NCBI GenBank assembly: GCA_017428055.1
Contig: JAFRRN010000077.1
Coordinates: forward strand, 1 to 64,000
DNA length: 64,000 nt
Direction: 5' to 3'
From: Prevotella sp.
GTDB taxonomy: Bacteria; Bacteroidota; Bacteroidia; Bacteroidales; Bacteroidaceae
Made by a program: the position numbers and the translations under genes. Below the pieces are notes generated by a model. The model had not been told where the DNA came from. It was given only the letters and a program-made list of their open reading frames with translations, and did no database searches. Every line of letters begins with the position of its first letter. Within the stretch, counting starts at the first letter, position 1. Shown here one piece after another: positions 8,844-18,320 of this stretch.

Positions 8844-8851
8844 CAAAGATA
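8844..8851 (-). promoter_or_regulatory. Promoter -7 element of the peroxidase-trxB operon
   Basis: On the minus strand TATCTTTG fits TAnnTTTG, about 32 bp before the peroxidase start. No clear -33 TTTG at the right distance. Confidence 0.5.
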
Positions 8852-8955
8852 ATGAATAAAATTGAATATTCCGTTTTCTTGACATATTATTAAAGTTTAT
8901 TAGGGATTTTCCCCTAAACAATAGGCATAATCCTACCAAAGAATATGGAAAACCT

Positions 8956-8987
8956 TTTGCCCAATAGAAATAAAAGCCGTATTTTTG
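8956..8987 (+). promoter_or_regulatory. Promoter of the two-lipoprotein operon
   Basis: TTTG (8956-8959), 20 bp, then TATTTTTG (8980-8987): a full match to the Bacteroidetes consensus. Start codon 28 bp downstream. Confidence 0.75.
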
Positions 8988-9015
8988 CACAAAGAAACCA
9001 TAAAACAGATAAAGC

Positions 9016-9522
9016 ATGACTAAGAAAATCTACACCCGGCTCATGATGGCTTTGTTTGCGATACTCTCGCTGACGGCTTGCGATAAGGATCACGAGATGG
9101 CTTATTACCTCGATGGCTATTGGAACGGACAGATCCGCGATGACTATGACTCGTATGTCGTAAACATTGAATTTGTCCAAAGTACAGGTTTCTCTCGCTC
9201 TGGATATGGGTATGAGGAGGACTGTAGTTGGAATGGACACGTCTCGCGTGTCAAGTTCGACTGGACGGTACGCGACCAATGTATCTACTTACACTATACC
9301 GATGGCACATCGTATGTGATGGAATGCGACTATTTCCCACGTTATGCGAGGGAAGGCGAAATCTTCCGTGGTAAAATATATAATGAACGCACAAAGGTAG
9401 ATATAGCAGACTTCATGCTTCGCAAAAGCTCCAACCATAGCGACCGATCTCTTGAGACGGACTCCGTTGTGGTGACAGATACCAAACCTAATGTTGAACT
9501 TAAAGAAAGCGAACTGAAATGA
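9016..9522 (+). CDS. Lipoprotein, unknown function
   Basis: 168 residues. A lipoprotein signal peptide with lipobox LTAC (Cys about 22) is followed by acidic residues, favouring export to the outer membrane in Bacteroidetes. The mature part begins with the motif YWNGQI and is strand-rich, suggesting a small lipocalin-like barrel. The next gene encodes a related protein and overlaps by 4 bp (ATGA). Family not identified. Confidence 0.75.
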   Translation: MTKKIYTRLMMALFAILSLTACDKDHEMAYYLDGYWNGQIRDDYDSYVVNIEFVQSTGFSRSGYGYEEDCSWNGHVSRVKFDWTVRDQCIYLHYTDGTSYVMECDYFPRYAREGEIFRGKIYNERTKVDIADFMLRKSSNHSDRSLETDSVVVTDTKPNVELKESELK

Positions 9523-10145
9523 AAAGATTTACTTTATTCGCCTTGTTGGCAATTTTCACAGTGACTCCACTTGTCCTGACAGGATGCGACGATGACCCTT
9601 GGTATGATAACTACAATTGGCGCAACCGCAACTGGTATGGTCGCAATGATCAAGGGGGCAACCAAGGACAAGGCAACAACTCCATAGAAGACGAGGGAGC
9701 TTGTCTTGTAGGAACATGGGTTGGGCAAATGGTCTATACCTATCCCGACGACAAAGGAAACATCGGTCAGGCGCAATTTGATGCCGAGATGATTTTCAAG
9801 CTCAACAGCAACAACGTTTACACCGAGGGTGTGGGAACGGAGATTGACCGTGCTGGGAATGACACGCAGACGCTCTCATTCACCTGGTACATCGACAGGT
9901 ATGGGAACATCTACGTGCGCTATTCCGATACGGGCAAGACTTTTATGCTCGATGTAGAGAGTACCACCAAGGGATTCTATCTCGACGACAGCCAATTCAA
10001 CGGCTACATGGTGGCACAGAAGGACGTGGAGGAAATCGAGTTTAGCTTCACACGCGGTGGCAATAACAACAAGCGCAGCCCTGCCAAGGCGAAGAAGCTC
10101 AAGACCGATACCTCAAATATCCCCTACATGCTTGTTAAGAGATAA
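9519..10145 (+). CDS. Lipoprotein related to its upstream neighbour
   Basis: 208 residues. The lipobox LTGC lies near residue 23, followed by DDD. A low-complexity Asn/Arg/Gly/Gln-rich linker (about 30-55) leads to a strand-rich domain opening with GTWVGQM, parallel to YWNGQI in the upstream protein, and sharing the order of aromatic strands (FTWYIDRYGNIYVRYSDTG here, FDWTVRDQCIYLHYTDGT there). The pair probably arose by tandem duplication. Function unknown. Confidence 0.72.
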   Translation: MKRFTLFALLAIFTVTPLVLTGCDDDPWYDNYNWRNRNWYGRNDQGGNQGQGNNSIEDEGACLVGTWVGQMVYTYPDDKGNIGQAQFDAEMIFKLNSNNVYTEGVGTEIDRAGNDTQTLSFTWYIDRYGNIYVRYSDTGKTFMLDVESTTKGFYLDDSQFNGYMVAQKDVEEIEFSFTRGGNNNKRSPAKAKKLKTDTSNIPYMLVKR

Positions 10146-10160
10146 TTGCCAATAGCATCT

Positions 10161-11411
10161 TTATCTTTTGGAAGACCAATAATCCTTCACGTCTTCCCAA
10201 CGATAATAAGGTGGGGTGTCTGTGCCGATAGGCAACGACACCTCCCTTTCATTTAACAACACCTTGACAAGGATGTCATTGTCTTCAGGGTTGCTGCGGT
10301 AAAAGACAACTTGAAGATTGCTCGCCATGGGGTAGATACGGTAGGTATGCCATAGGGCAGAGTCAAGTTGTTCAACAGTACTATATTCATGGTCGTAATT
10401 GTTGACACCCATCCTACATACCAATGGTAACAATACGGACTCATGACCGAAACGAAGATGTGCGCTGACACCCCCTTCGGCAATAGCCTTGTTGGCATCG
10501 TCAAGCATCCGCCCTAACAGTATTCACGTTATTCCCCCTCTATGGTTGTTATTATATGCCCCCGTGTTTTTCCTATGCCAGATGTCATATAATTCGTCAT
10601 CATTGAAAATCTCATACAGGGAAATGCTATCGCGCAAGGGCGTGTTTTGCAATTGCGAAACCAGTTCAAAGAGATTCCATGCAAAGGTTGCCATACCCAC
10701 ACTCTTCGCATAGTTCATGTCAGTGAAGAACTGTGATGCCACACGGGTACCATCGATCGTGGGAAGAACTACGTTTCTCGCTTCCCTCGTCTCCCCTCGC
10801 TCTTTTGCATTACTTGCCTGATAGCCAGGAAGGATGAAAGACATGTCTTTGACGGCTGCATCATGATGTATTTTCATCTTGGGTTGATGGGCATAGAGCT
10901 CTTGTAATACATTTTCCATAGACAAGACACATCGGATATAAATGGAACTACGGGCATCAATATACGACGTATCTGTAAAGAGTTCAGGAAAGTTCTTCAC
11001 CATCCGCTTGGCAATGCCTCGCATTTGGGAAACACCCACCTGTGTCAGTTCCCCATATCGGTCGGCAGCCTCCTCATCCATCTTGGCAAGACGCTCCCAT
11101 ATCATCCTCCCAAAGTCAGATAGCACCCCAGCCATTTCTGCTTCGCGCAATGTCTTCAAGGGTTCAGTATAGGATGTAGGTTCTATCAAATGCCGTGAGC
11201 CATGCCTACCATAATGACTCATATAAAAAGGCTTTTTACCTGCTGGAGGAGGCGTGAGTGTATCTTGAATGAATGCCAATGGATAGTCAGCAAGCGACCC
11301 TGCCGATAGACAGACATTCTTCACGATATCCTCTTTGGCTTGCTGCCCATGTACCATGACTGATACAGCCAACCAAAAGAAAGTGATGGTGATTGTTCTT
11401 CTTATCATCAT
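10161..11411 (-). pseudogene. Histidine-type phosphatase interrupted by an in-frame TGA
   Basis: Two open segments (11411-10524 and 10508-10161) lie in the same frame and together give a histidine acid phosphatase of about 416 residues, a typical full length. The first part has a signal peptide and the catalytic RHGxR motif (R69 H70 G71 S72 R73); the second has the distal HE pair (RFGHE, near 323-324) that completes the active site. They are split only by TGA at 10526-10524 after HRGGIT. Relatives include phytases and acid phosphatases of the periplasm. It is the last gene of the minus-strand run and overlaps the LRR gene by 4 bp. Either a recent nonsense mutation, a sequencing error, or two polypeptides. 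Confidence 0.8.
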
Positions 11412-13492
11412 TTGACGATTGTCTTTTTTCCTTCAATAATATAGATACCCTGTCCTACCTTCACATTGGATGAAGATGGGATGCCTTGTAGATTATAGAT
11501 GCCAGCCTGCGCTTTTTGTTTTTCCACAAGACGAATGCCTGTGGCACTCCCCTTCAAAGACAAGATTGCAGGATGCCCCTCTGTCATAGGAAAAACCAAA
11601 AAAGAGCGGAATGCATCAATGGTCTCTTCTGGTCTCCAAACAAAAGCGTCACCTTGTTCATTCAACGTGTAAACATCCGTTTGGAGACCACGTGCCAATG
11701 TACCATATAGTCCATTATACGACATGTCCTGCGTATGATGAAGGGTGGTATGAGTCGCACGAAATAGCAAAGGGCAACCTCGCAAGTCATGGAAAGACCC
11801 TCTTTCCACGGCGGGAATAGCCATTAAATAAGGCCTGTTGGCCTCCCACTGGTCAATATCATGGAGAAACAAGCCATTGGCACTTACTTTCGAAAAATCA
11901 CAAACCCACATATTCTTGTCCTTATCATCCTCTCCGTGATGCCAGTCTAATGCCTCATGGTTATCCGCCCTCTCAATACGCCCTACAGAGAATGGAATGA
12001 CGATGCCCTCCCATCCTCCATGTCCATCTGTGCCTATCATGGGTGTTCGAACATAGTCCACCTCTTCCACCTCCACATCAAAAGGAACATAAATATCATG
12101 ACCATCTACAAGATGAATTGTCTGCGCCTTGTCATCGCATATTACATTATGATCGTGTAATCTCTCTGCCATAACAGAACCATCATCCACCAAATAAAGC
12201 GTATTGGGATTGGAGTTGGGAATGACTTCTGGAGAAAGGATGTCGCTCAAGTCCACCGCAACCGCCTCATCTGGTATCACCATCGGATGGGTTATCTCAT
12301 GGTAAGTCTGCAAGCCATTGGCATTCCATACAGCAAACTGACCATCTTTTTCCAAGATGACACGAATGCTCATACCACTTTTAGCGTGGGCAATTCTCAA
12401 GCAATTGCCAGCATCCACTTGCTCTGTTACATCTTCGCCATCAAGCGTGACAGAATAAATGCGCCATCCCTCATTGGCATTGATGTGAAGAGTAACAGGT
12501 TGCCCCTCCTGTATGTCGATTTGCAAACTGCCATTTCGGTCGTGACATAGTGTGATGAAAGCCTCCCTCTTTTCAAAAAGAACTTTCAACACAGAATGAT
12601 GGGTCATCTGTGGACAACGAAGAGTGTCTCCTTGCATCCATGGCAACATTTCCATGTCATTAAGCGTAATGCTTTTCAACGTATAACCATCTCCAGCCTT
12701 GACTATCACGGTCGGCCGAGAATCCTTTTCCACAGGGAAAGTTCCTGTGTTGACACTATCCCTACCATTCCAGATGACACACCCTTCCCCTTTCGTAACA
12801 ACGGAGAGAAGCACTTTCCCATCGTAATCCTCACAATCTATGATATGTGTGAAAAAGTTCCATCCATAAGAAGCATGATATGCGTTTGTTGAACCCTGCG
12901 GCACAAACACCACGACGCTATCCATTTGTATACCTTGATAAGCATTCGCCAATTCCATTTGGGCAAACACTGGAGGGGTCATGGTATTCACCGAAAGGTG
13001 GCGAAGGGACTTACAATTGGTAAAACAGGCACGTCCGATAGAATGTGTTGTTGCAGGAATGGTGATTTCCGTAAGTGCCTCACAACCATGAAAAACATAA
13101 TGGCCTATCGATTCTATACTATCACCTAAGGAAATGGCTGAAAGGGAAGTGCAACCATAAAAAGCACGATTGGAAAGATGCTTGACAGTATTGGGCAAGG
13201 TGATTGCTTTTAATTGATAACGACAGAGAAAGGCTCCATCGCCAATGGCAACCACTTTGTAAGTTGTACCCTTATACGAAACGACTGCGGGAATAATCAA
13301 GACACCTCGGTAATCAACACTGGCATCGCATACCACCTCAACGGTTTTGTTGGTACTTGACAAGATTTGATAGGCAAAGCCATCATTGATGAAATCTGCC
13401 GCCCTGCAAACCAAGGAAAAAGCCAAGCACAAAAGGATGATCCTAATTTTTCTCATCATTATTCTTGTTGTCATTGGTAAAGATGTTGTCAT
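11408..13492 (-). CDS. BspA-like leucine-rich repeat secreted protein
   Basis: 694 residues. The start at 13492 overlaps the mfd stop (ATGA); an internal start at residues 12-13 would give a cleaner signal peptide (RKIRIILLCLAFSLVCRA). LRR_5/BspA repeats span about residues 60-190 (IGDGAFLCRYQLKAITLPNT, then YGCTSLSAISLGDSIESIGH). Strand-rich domains follow. The C-terminus ends GIYNLQG...GQGIYIIEGKKTIVK, the tail common on Prevotella secreted proteins and resembling a type IX secretion signal. Probably cell-surface adhesion or binding. Its location directly after mfd is unusual. Confidence 0.8.
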   Translation of the reverse strand: MTTSLPMTTRIMMRKIRIILLCLAFSLVCRAADFINDGFAYQILSSTNKTVEVVCDASVDYRGVLIIPAVVSYKGTTYKVVAIGDGAFLCRYQLKAITLPNTVKHLSNRAFYGCTSLSAISLGDSIESIGHYVFHGCEALTEITIPATTHSIGRACFTNCKSLRHLSVNTMTPPVFAQMELANAYQGIQMDSVVVFVPQGSTNAYHASYGWNFFTHIIDCEDYDGKVLLSVVTKGEGCVIWNGRDSVNTGTFPVEKDSRPTVIVKAGDGYTLKSITLNDMEMLPWMQGDTLRCPQMTHHSVLKVLFEKREAFITLCHDRNGSLQIDIQEGQPVTLHINANEGWRIYSVTLDGEDVTEQVDAGNCLRIAHAKSGMSIRVILEKDGQFAVWNANGLQTYHEITHPMVIPDEAVAVDLSDILSPEVIPNSNPNTLYLVDDGSVMAERLHDHNVICDDKAQTIHLVDGHDIYVPFDVEVEEVDYVRTPMIGTDGHGGWEGIVIPFSVGRIERADNHEALDWHHGEDDKDKNMWVCDFSKVSANGLFLHDIDQWEANRPYLMAIPAVERGSFHDLRGCPLLFRATHTTLHHTQDMSYNGLYGTLARGLQTDVYTLNEQGDAFVWRPEETIDAFRSFLVFPMTEGHPAILSLKGSATGIRLVEKQKAQAGIYNLQGIPSSSNVKVGQGIYIIEGKKTIVK

Positions 13493-16400
13493 TCGTTATT
13501 CTCCATCTGCCGTAAGGCATAAACAGCCTCGCCCACGGTGGGAACTTGCGAGACGTGCATGAGGCGACGGCCATTCTGCTCACGCAAGTCGCAACGACGG
13601 GTATGGCGCGTGATATAATTCAAGACATGCTCAAAGGCGGTACTTTGGTAATAGGCACTATGGGGATTGGAGACGAACTGCATCACCATCTTACCTTGTC
13701 GGAGGGCGATTTTTTCACATCCCAAACGCTTGCCCAAGCGTCGCAAAGCCACCACTTGCATCAATTCCTCGCCCTCTTTCGGCACGACTCCGAAACGGTC
13801 GATGAGACGTTTGCGGTATTTCTCCAACTCCCTATCGTCCTCAATGTTGTCAAGTTCACGATAGAGAGCCATCCGCTCGGATGACCCTGGCACATAGCTA
13901 TCGGGAAAATACATTTGCAAGTCGCTCTCGACGGTGCAGTCATCCACGAAATTGTCGCCCATGACCTTCTTCCCTTGTGCCATTTCGTTGGCAAACATTT
14001 CCCCAAACTCGTCGTTCTTGAGTTCGGTGATGGCTTGCGAGAGAACCTTTTGGTAGGTGTCATACCCCAGGTCTTCCATAAATCCGCTCTGTTCTGCCCC
14101 AAGAAGGTTGCCCGCGCCACGGATGTCAAGGTCTTGCATGGCGAGGTTAAAGCCACTGCCCAATTCAGAGAATGTCTCCAAAGCCTCCAACCTTCGTCGC
14201 GACTCTGGCGGCAATACGCTCAATGGTGGCGCGAGGAGATAACAAAAAGCCTTGCGGTTGGAACGTCCCACGCGCCCCCGCATCTGGTGTAGGTCGCTCA
14301 GTCCGAAACGATGGGCATTATTGATGATGATGGTATTGGCATTGGGAATATCAACCCCATTCTCCACAATGGTCGTGGAGAGCAGCACATCATAATCATA
14401 ATTGATAAAGCCCATCACGATTTTCTCCAGTTCCTCGGGTTTCATCTGCCCATGACCGATGGCGATACGACAGTCAGGCACATATTTGAGGATGAGCCTT
14501 TCTATCTCCAAGAGGTTGGATATACGGTTGTTCACAAAGAACACCTGTCCATTTCGACTCATCTCAAAGTTGATGGCATCGGCGATAATCTCATGTCCAT
14601 ACGTTCCCAACTCCGTGTGGATAGGATAACGATTAGGCGGTGGTGTGCGGATAATGCTCATATCGCGCGCTCCCATCAGTGAGAACTGAAGGGTGCGGGG
14701 AATAGGTGTTGCCGACATGGTGAGTGTATCGACATTTGATTTCAACTGCCGTAATTTCTCTTTTGTGCTAACACCAAACTTCTGCTCTTCATCTATAATC
14801 AACAAACCGAGGTCATGCCATTTCACGTTCTTGCCAATCAACTTGTGTGTTCCGATAAGTATGTCTATCTTTCCCGACTGCAAGTCATCCAACACCTGCC
14901 GTGTCTGGGCTGCGGTACGGGCACGGGAAAGATATTCGACACGCACGGGGAGGTTACGAAGGCGGTCAGTAAAGGTGTGGAAATGCTGGAAAGCCAAAAC
15001 CGTCGTAGGCACTAACACTGCTACTTGTTTGCTGTCACAAGCAGCCTTGAAGGCTGCACGGATGGCAACCTCTGTCTTTCCGAAACCCACGTCACCACAT
15101 ACCAATCGGTCCATGGGGCGCGAACTTTCCATGTCGGCTTTCACCTCCTGTGTGGCTTTCAGCTGGTCGGGTGTGTCCTCATAAAGGAAAGATGCCTCCA
15201 ATTCATGTTGCAAATAGGAGTCTGGCGAATAAGGGAAGCCCTTTTCTTGCCGTCTTTTCGCATAGAGCTTGATGAGGTCGCGGGCAATATCCTTGATTTT
15301 CTTCTTCGTCCGTTCCTTCAAGCGTTCCCAAGCACCCGACCCAAGGATGCTCAAACGGGGTGGCTCGCCCGTGTCACTCCTACGGTATTTAGAAATCTTG
15401 TATAGCGAATGGATGGACACATCCACCTTGTCATTGTGCTGGTAGATGATGCGGATGACCTCTTGGTAGCCATTGCCGTTAGGTATGCGTAACAACCCGG
15501 CAAACTTACCGATGCCATAATCTACATGCACGAGATAGTCGCCATATTCCATCTCTTGCAACTCCTTCATGGTAATGGCCATCTTGCCGGCACGGGCTTG
15601 TTGGTTTTTGAGGTTATATTTATGGAAACGGTCAAATATCTGATGGTCGGTAAAGAAACATGCCTCAAGGTCATGGTCTATAAAACCCTCATGTAGTGTC
15701 TTGTCAATGGCTGTAAATTGTATCAATCCACCCATAGCCCTCTCTTGGCTGCTGGCATCCATATAGCTCTCCACCGCCCCTCGTTCATCGAATATGTCCT
15801 TCAATCGTTGTTGTTGTTTTGAACTATCGGCGAGTATATATAACTTATAACCTTTTTGGATGTAACTTTCGAGAGATTGTTTAAGCAATTCTATGTTCTT
15901 ATGGAACAAGGGCTGTGCTTCAATATGGAATGTGATGGTTGCCTGTGGCGTTCCCGTCGTATGGTTTCCAAATTCCACATGGCGGAAACAAGCCACATCC
16001 TCGTCGTATTGGGACGGTCTGTAGAGTTGGCTCTCACGTTCCATGTCCTTCTTGATGAGAGCCTGCTCCATCTCTGTTGCACCTTCCATTCGCTCCGCCA
16101 TGGCTTGCGTGGAGAATCCCTCCCGATAAACTTGTTCAATGACATCGTGTGTTTGAGCAAAGTCCTTCATCACAAGGATGGCATCTTGTGGAAGGAAACG
16201 GAGGAAAGGTATCTTGTCGGTTACGATTTTCGACAATTCAGGGATAATCTCCACCACCATTTTCATTTCCTTCGACAATTGGTCTTGCACGTCAAAGGTA
16301 CGGATGGTTTCTATCTCGTCGCCAAAGAAGTCTATCCTATATGGCCACTCACATGAATAGGAATAAACGTCTATAATGCTTCCGCGCACTGCATACTGCC

Positions 16401-16935
16401 CTGGCTCATAGACATAATCCGTCTCATGAAAACCAAAATCGCGTAAACTATGCTCAACATCTGTGTGGTCAATGATTTGCCCCACTTTCAACTTAAGTAT
16501 TCGCGTGTCAAGATTCCGCTTGGAGATGACCAGTTCCGCCATCGCCTCAGGATGTGTCACTATATACAATTGGGGAGGCTGAACTTCTCGTGTACTGAGT
16601 TTACCAAGAACCTTGGTGCGGAGAATCTCATTGGCAGCATCGCGCTGGCCGTATTTGATGGCTCTGCGATAAGACGAGGGAAAAAATAAGACACGTTCCT
16701 CATCCATGATTTGGGTAAGGTCATGGTAGAAATACCCCGCCTCGTCAGCATCGGGTAAAACAAAAACAAACGTGAAACTCTCCTTCTGCGGCAATGAGGC
16801 AAACAACAAAGGAGTAGCAGAAGTGTGCAAGCCTTGCAAAAGAACGGTCTTGACAGAACCGTCGGAAATCGCCTTGGCAAAAGCCTTACATTGGGGCGAC
16901 AACCCATATAAATCCCTGATACTACTGATTTCCAT
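13489..16935 (-). CDS. mfd: Transcription-repair coupling factor
   Basis: 1148 residues, full length. Mfd displaces RNA polymerase stalled at DNA damage and recruits UvrA. The N-terminal UvrB-like part is followed by the CarD-like polymerase-interacting domain (from about 470, GDYLVHVDYGIGKFAGL). The translocase motor has Walker A GDVGFGKTE, the DEEQ box (IIDEEQKFG), and motif III TATPIPRTL. The C-terminal TRCF domain is present. It sits 12 bp upstream of the next minus gene's end, within a long co-directional run. Confidence 0.97.
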   Translation of the reverse strand: MEISSIRDLYGLSPQCKAFAKAISDGSVKTVLLQGLHTSATPLLFASLPQKESFTFVFVLPDADEAGYFYHDLTQIMDEERVLFFPSSYRRAIKYGQRDAANEILRTKVLGKLSTREVQPPQLYIVTHPEAMAELVISKRNLDTRILKLKVGQIIDHTDVEHSLRDFGFHETDYVYEPGQYAVRGSIIDVYSYSCEWPYRIDFFGDEIETIRTFDVQDQLSKEMKMVVEIIPELSKIVTDKIPFLRFLPQDAILVMKDFAQTHDVIEQVYREGFSTQAMAERMEGATEMEQALIKKDMERESQLYRPSQYDEDVACFRHVEFGNHTTGTPQATITFHIEAQPLFHKNIELLKQSLESYIQKGYKLYILADSSKQQQRLKDIFDERGAVESYMDASSQERAMGGLIQFTAIDKTLHEGFIDHDLEACFFTDHQIFDRFHKYNLKNQQARAGKMAITMKELQEMEYGDYLVHVDYGIGKFAGLLRIPNGNGYQEVIRIIYQHNDKVDVSIHSLYKISKYRRSDTGEPPRLSILGSGAWERLKERTKKKIKDIARDLIKLYAKRRQEKGFPYSPDSYLQHELEASFLYEDTPDQLKATQEVKADMESSRPMDRLVCGDVGFGKTEVAIRAAFKAACDSKQVAVLVPTTVLAFQHFHTFTDRLRNLPVRVEYLSRARTAAQTRQVLDDLQSGKIDILIGTHKLIGKNVKWHDLGLLIIDEEQKFGVSTKEKLRQLKSNVDTLTMSATPIPRTLQFSLMGARDMSIIRTPPPNRYPIHTELGTYGHEIIADAINFEMSRNGQVFFVNNRISNLLEIERLILKYVPDCRIAIGHGQMKPEELEKIVMGFINYDYDVLLSTTIVENGVDIPNANTIIINNAHRFGLSDLHQMRGRVGRSNRKAFCYLLAPPLSVLPPESRRRLEALETFSELGSGFNLAMQDLDIRGAGNLLGAEQSGFMEDLGYDTYQKVLSQAITELKNDEFGEMFANEMAQGKKVMGDNFVDDCTVESDLQMYFPDSYVPGSSERMALYRELDNIEDDRELEKYRKRLIDRFGVVPKEGEELMQVVALRRLGKRLGCEKIALRQGKMVMQFVSNPHSAYYQSTAFEHVLNYITRHTRRCDLREQNGRRLMHVSQVPTVGEAVYALRQMENNE

Positions 16936-16947
16936 GTATCACCAAGG

Positions 16948-17700
16948 TCAGGCTTGGGGCATGGAGGGGTATTTCCGAAACCATCCATCCCACCGCATTC
17001 GCAACACACCAAAGAATGCCTCGCCAAAGATGCCACCACTCATCTTGCTCGTCCCCTCCCTGCGGTTGACAAAAACGACAGGCACCTCCTTAATCTTGAA
17101 ACCAATCTTATAAGCCGTGAACTTCATCTCTATCTGGAATCCATAGCCTTTGAAACGAATCTTGTCGAGTTCGATGGTTGAGAGAACACGCCGCTTGTAA
17201 CACTTGAATCCCGCCGTGGTGTCGTGAACAGGGAATCCCATGACCAAACGGACATATTTTGAGGCGAAATAACTCATCAACACTCGCCCCATGGGCCAAT
17301 TCACCACATTCACCCCACTGACATAACGCGACCCAATGGCAAGGTCATAGCCCTCATCATGGCACGCCGCATAGAGCCTCGGCAAGTCATTGGGGTCGTG
17401 ACTGAAGTCGGCATCCATCTCAAAGACATATCCATAGTCACGCTCCAAGGCCCATTTGAATCCCGCGATATAGGCGGTGCCAAGCCCTTGTTTTCCTTTC
17501 CTCTCCAAGATAAACAGGCGGTTGGGAAACTCCGTATCTATCAGATGATGTACAATCTGTGCTGTCCCATCGGGACTGCCGTCGTCAATGACAAGGATAT
17601 GGAAGCATTTTTCAAGGGAGAAAATCCTACGAATAATCTTCTCGATGTTTTCCTTCTCATTGTACGTCGGTATGATGATGATGCTATCGCTTTTATCCAT
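16948..17700 (-). CDS. Polyprenol monophosphomannose synthase (GT2)
   Basis: 250 residues from ATG 17700; the open frame extends upstream to 17886 but that part overlaps the previous gene and is Arg/Lys-rich, unlike the family. Motifs: PTYNEKENI at the N-terminus, DDGSPDGTA, and DADFSHDP for nucleotide-sugar and metal binding. No C-terminal membrane segments, so it resembles the soluble Dpm1-like type that transfers mannose (or a similar sugar) from GDP-sugar to polyprenyl phosphate. In Bacteroidales this could feed protein or surface glycan O-glycosylation. Confidence 0.88.
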   Translation of the reverse strand: MDKSDSIIIIPTYNEKENIEKIIRRIFSLEKCFHILVIDDGSPDGTAQIVHHLIDTEFPNRLFILERKGKQGLGTAYIAGFKWALERDYGYVFEMDADFSHDPNDLPRLYAACHDEGYDLAIGSRYVSGVNVVNWPMGRVLMSYFASKYVRLVMGFPVHDTTAGFKCYKRRVLSTIELDKIRFKGYGFQIEMKFTAYKIGFKIKEVPVVFVNRREGTSKMSGGIFGEAFFGVLRMRWDGWFRKYPSMPQA

Positions 17701-17704
17701 ATCG

Positions 17705-18298
17705 TTATTCGTGAATTTCTTCCATGACATCTTGCAACACGCCCTCACGCTCTGGTTCGGGTGTGGGTTTGGGAGCAGCCTCTGTTTCTGTAACAGTCTC
17801 CTCTTTACGTACCTTGGGACGTTTCTTCTCCTTATCGGGGTCTTCGTCTGTTTTCTTCTCACTGGCAACAGTTTGATCCATGTCAACGATGTTGCGATTG
17901 AGGGTGTTGAGCCTATAGAGCTTGTTCACCTTACCAAAGTTAGCAACAATGGAAATGTATTTTTCATCCTTATCAAGCATGGCACTCTCCACACTACCGT
18001 TGTCAACGCCGCTGATTTGCACCTCTTCCAAATTCTTCAGTTTCCCATCGAAATAATATAAGATGCCACTATTGAGGTAATACATGCAATGACGTTCCTC
18101 ATCGGGAAAACGTGCCACGACGATAGACCCTTTGGGAAGCATGGCTGAAAGACTGTCAAAAACCTCGTATGTGGTGAGTTTCTCTTTGGGAGAATCCCCC
18201 TTTTTCTGTGAACACGACACGGTGTATGATGCGCATACTGACATCATACACCAAATAAGAATCAGGTTTAGTACTTGTTTGTTTGTCTTTGTTTTCAT
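17705..18298 (-). CDS. Lipoprotein with acidic/proline tail, unknown function
   Basis: 197 residues. A signal peptide ends in the lipobox YTVSC (Cys29). The middle part (about 45-140) is a compact domain (YYLNSGILYYFDGK). The C-terminal 50 residues are highly charged and Pro/Glu-rich, probably disordered. The stop lies 4 bp before the mannose synthase start. Family not recognised. Confidence 0.68.
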   Translation of the reverse strand: MKTKTNKQVLNLILIWCMMSVCASYTVSCSQKKGDSPKEKLTTYEVFDSLSAMLPKGSIVVARFPDEERHCMYYLNSGILYYFDGKLKNLEEVQISGVDNGSVESAMLDKDEKYISIVANFGKVNKLYRLNTLNRNIVDMDQTVASEKKTDEDPDKEKKRPKVRKEETVTETEAAPKPTPEPEREGVLQDVMEEIHE

Positions 18299-18320
18299 AT
18301 CTATACAGTATTTGATATTT

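Noticed and set aside
10161-11411. Frameshift in the histidine phosphatase
   Set aside because: First suspected because there are two open segments, but their starts differ by a multiple of three, so both are in the same frame and only a TGA separates them.
17701-17886. N-terminal extension of the mannose synthase
   Set aside because: This stretch is an Arg/Lys/Pro-rich reading of the neighbouring lipoprotein gene and is not part of the family; ATG 17700 fits.
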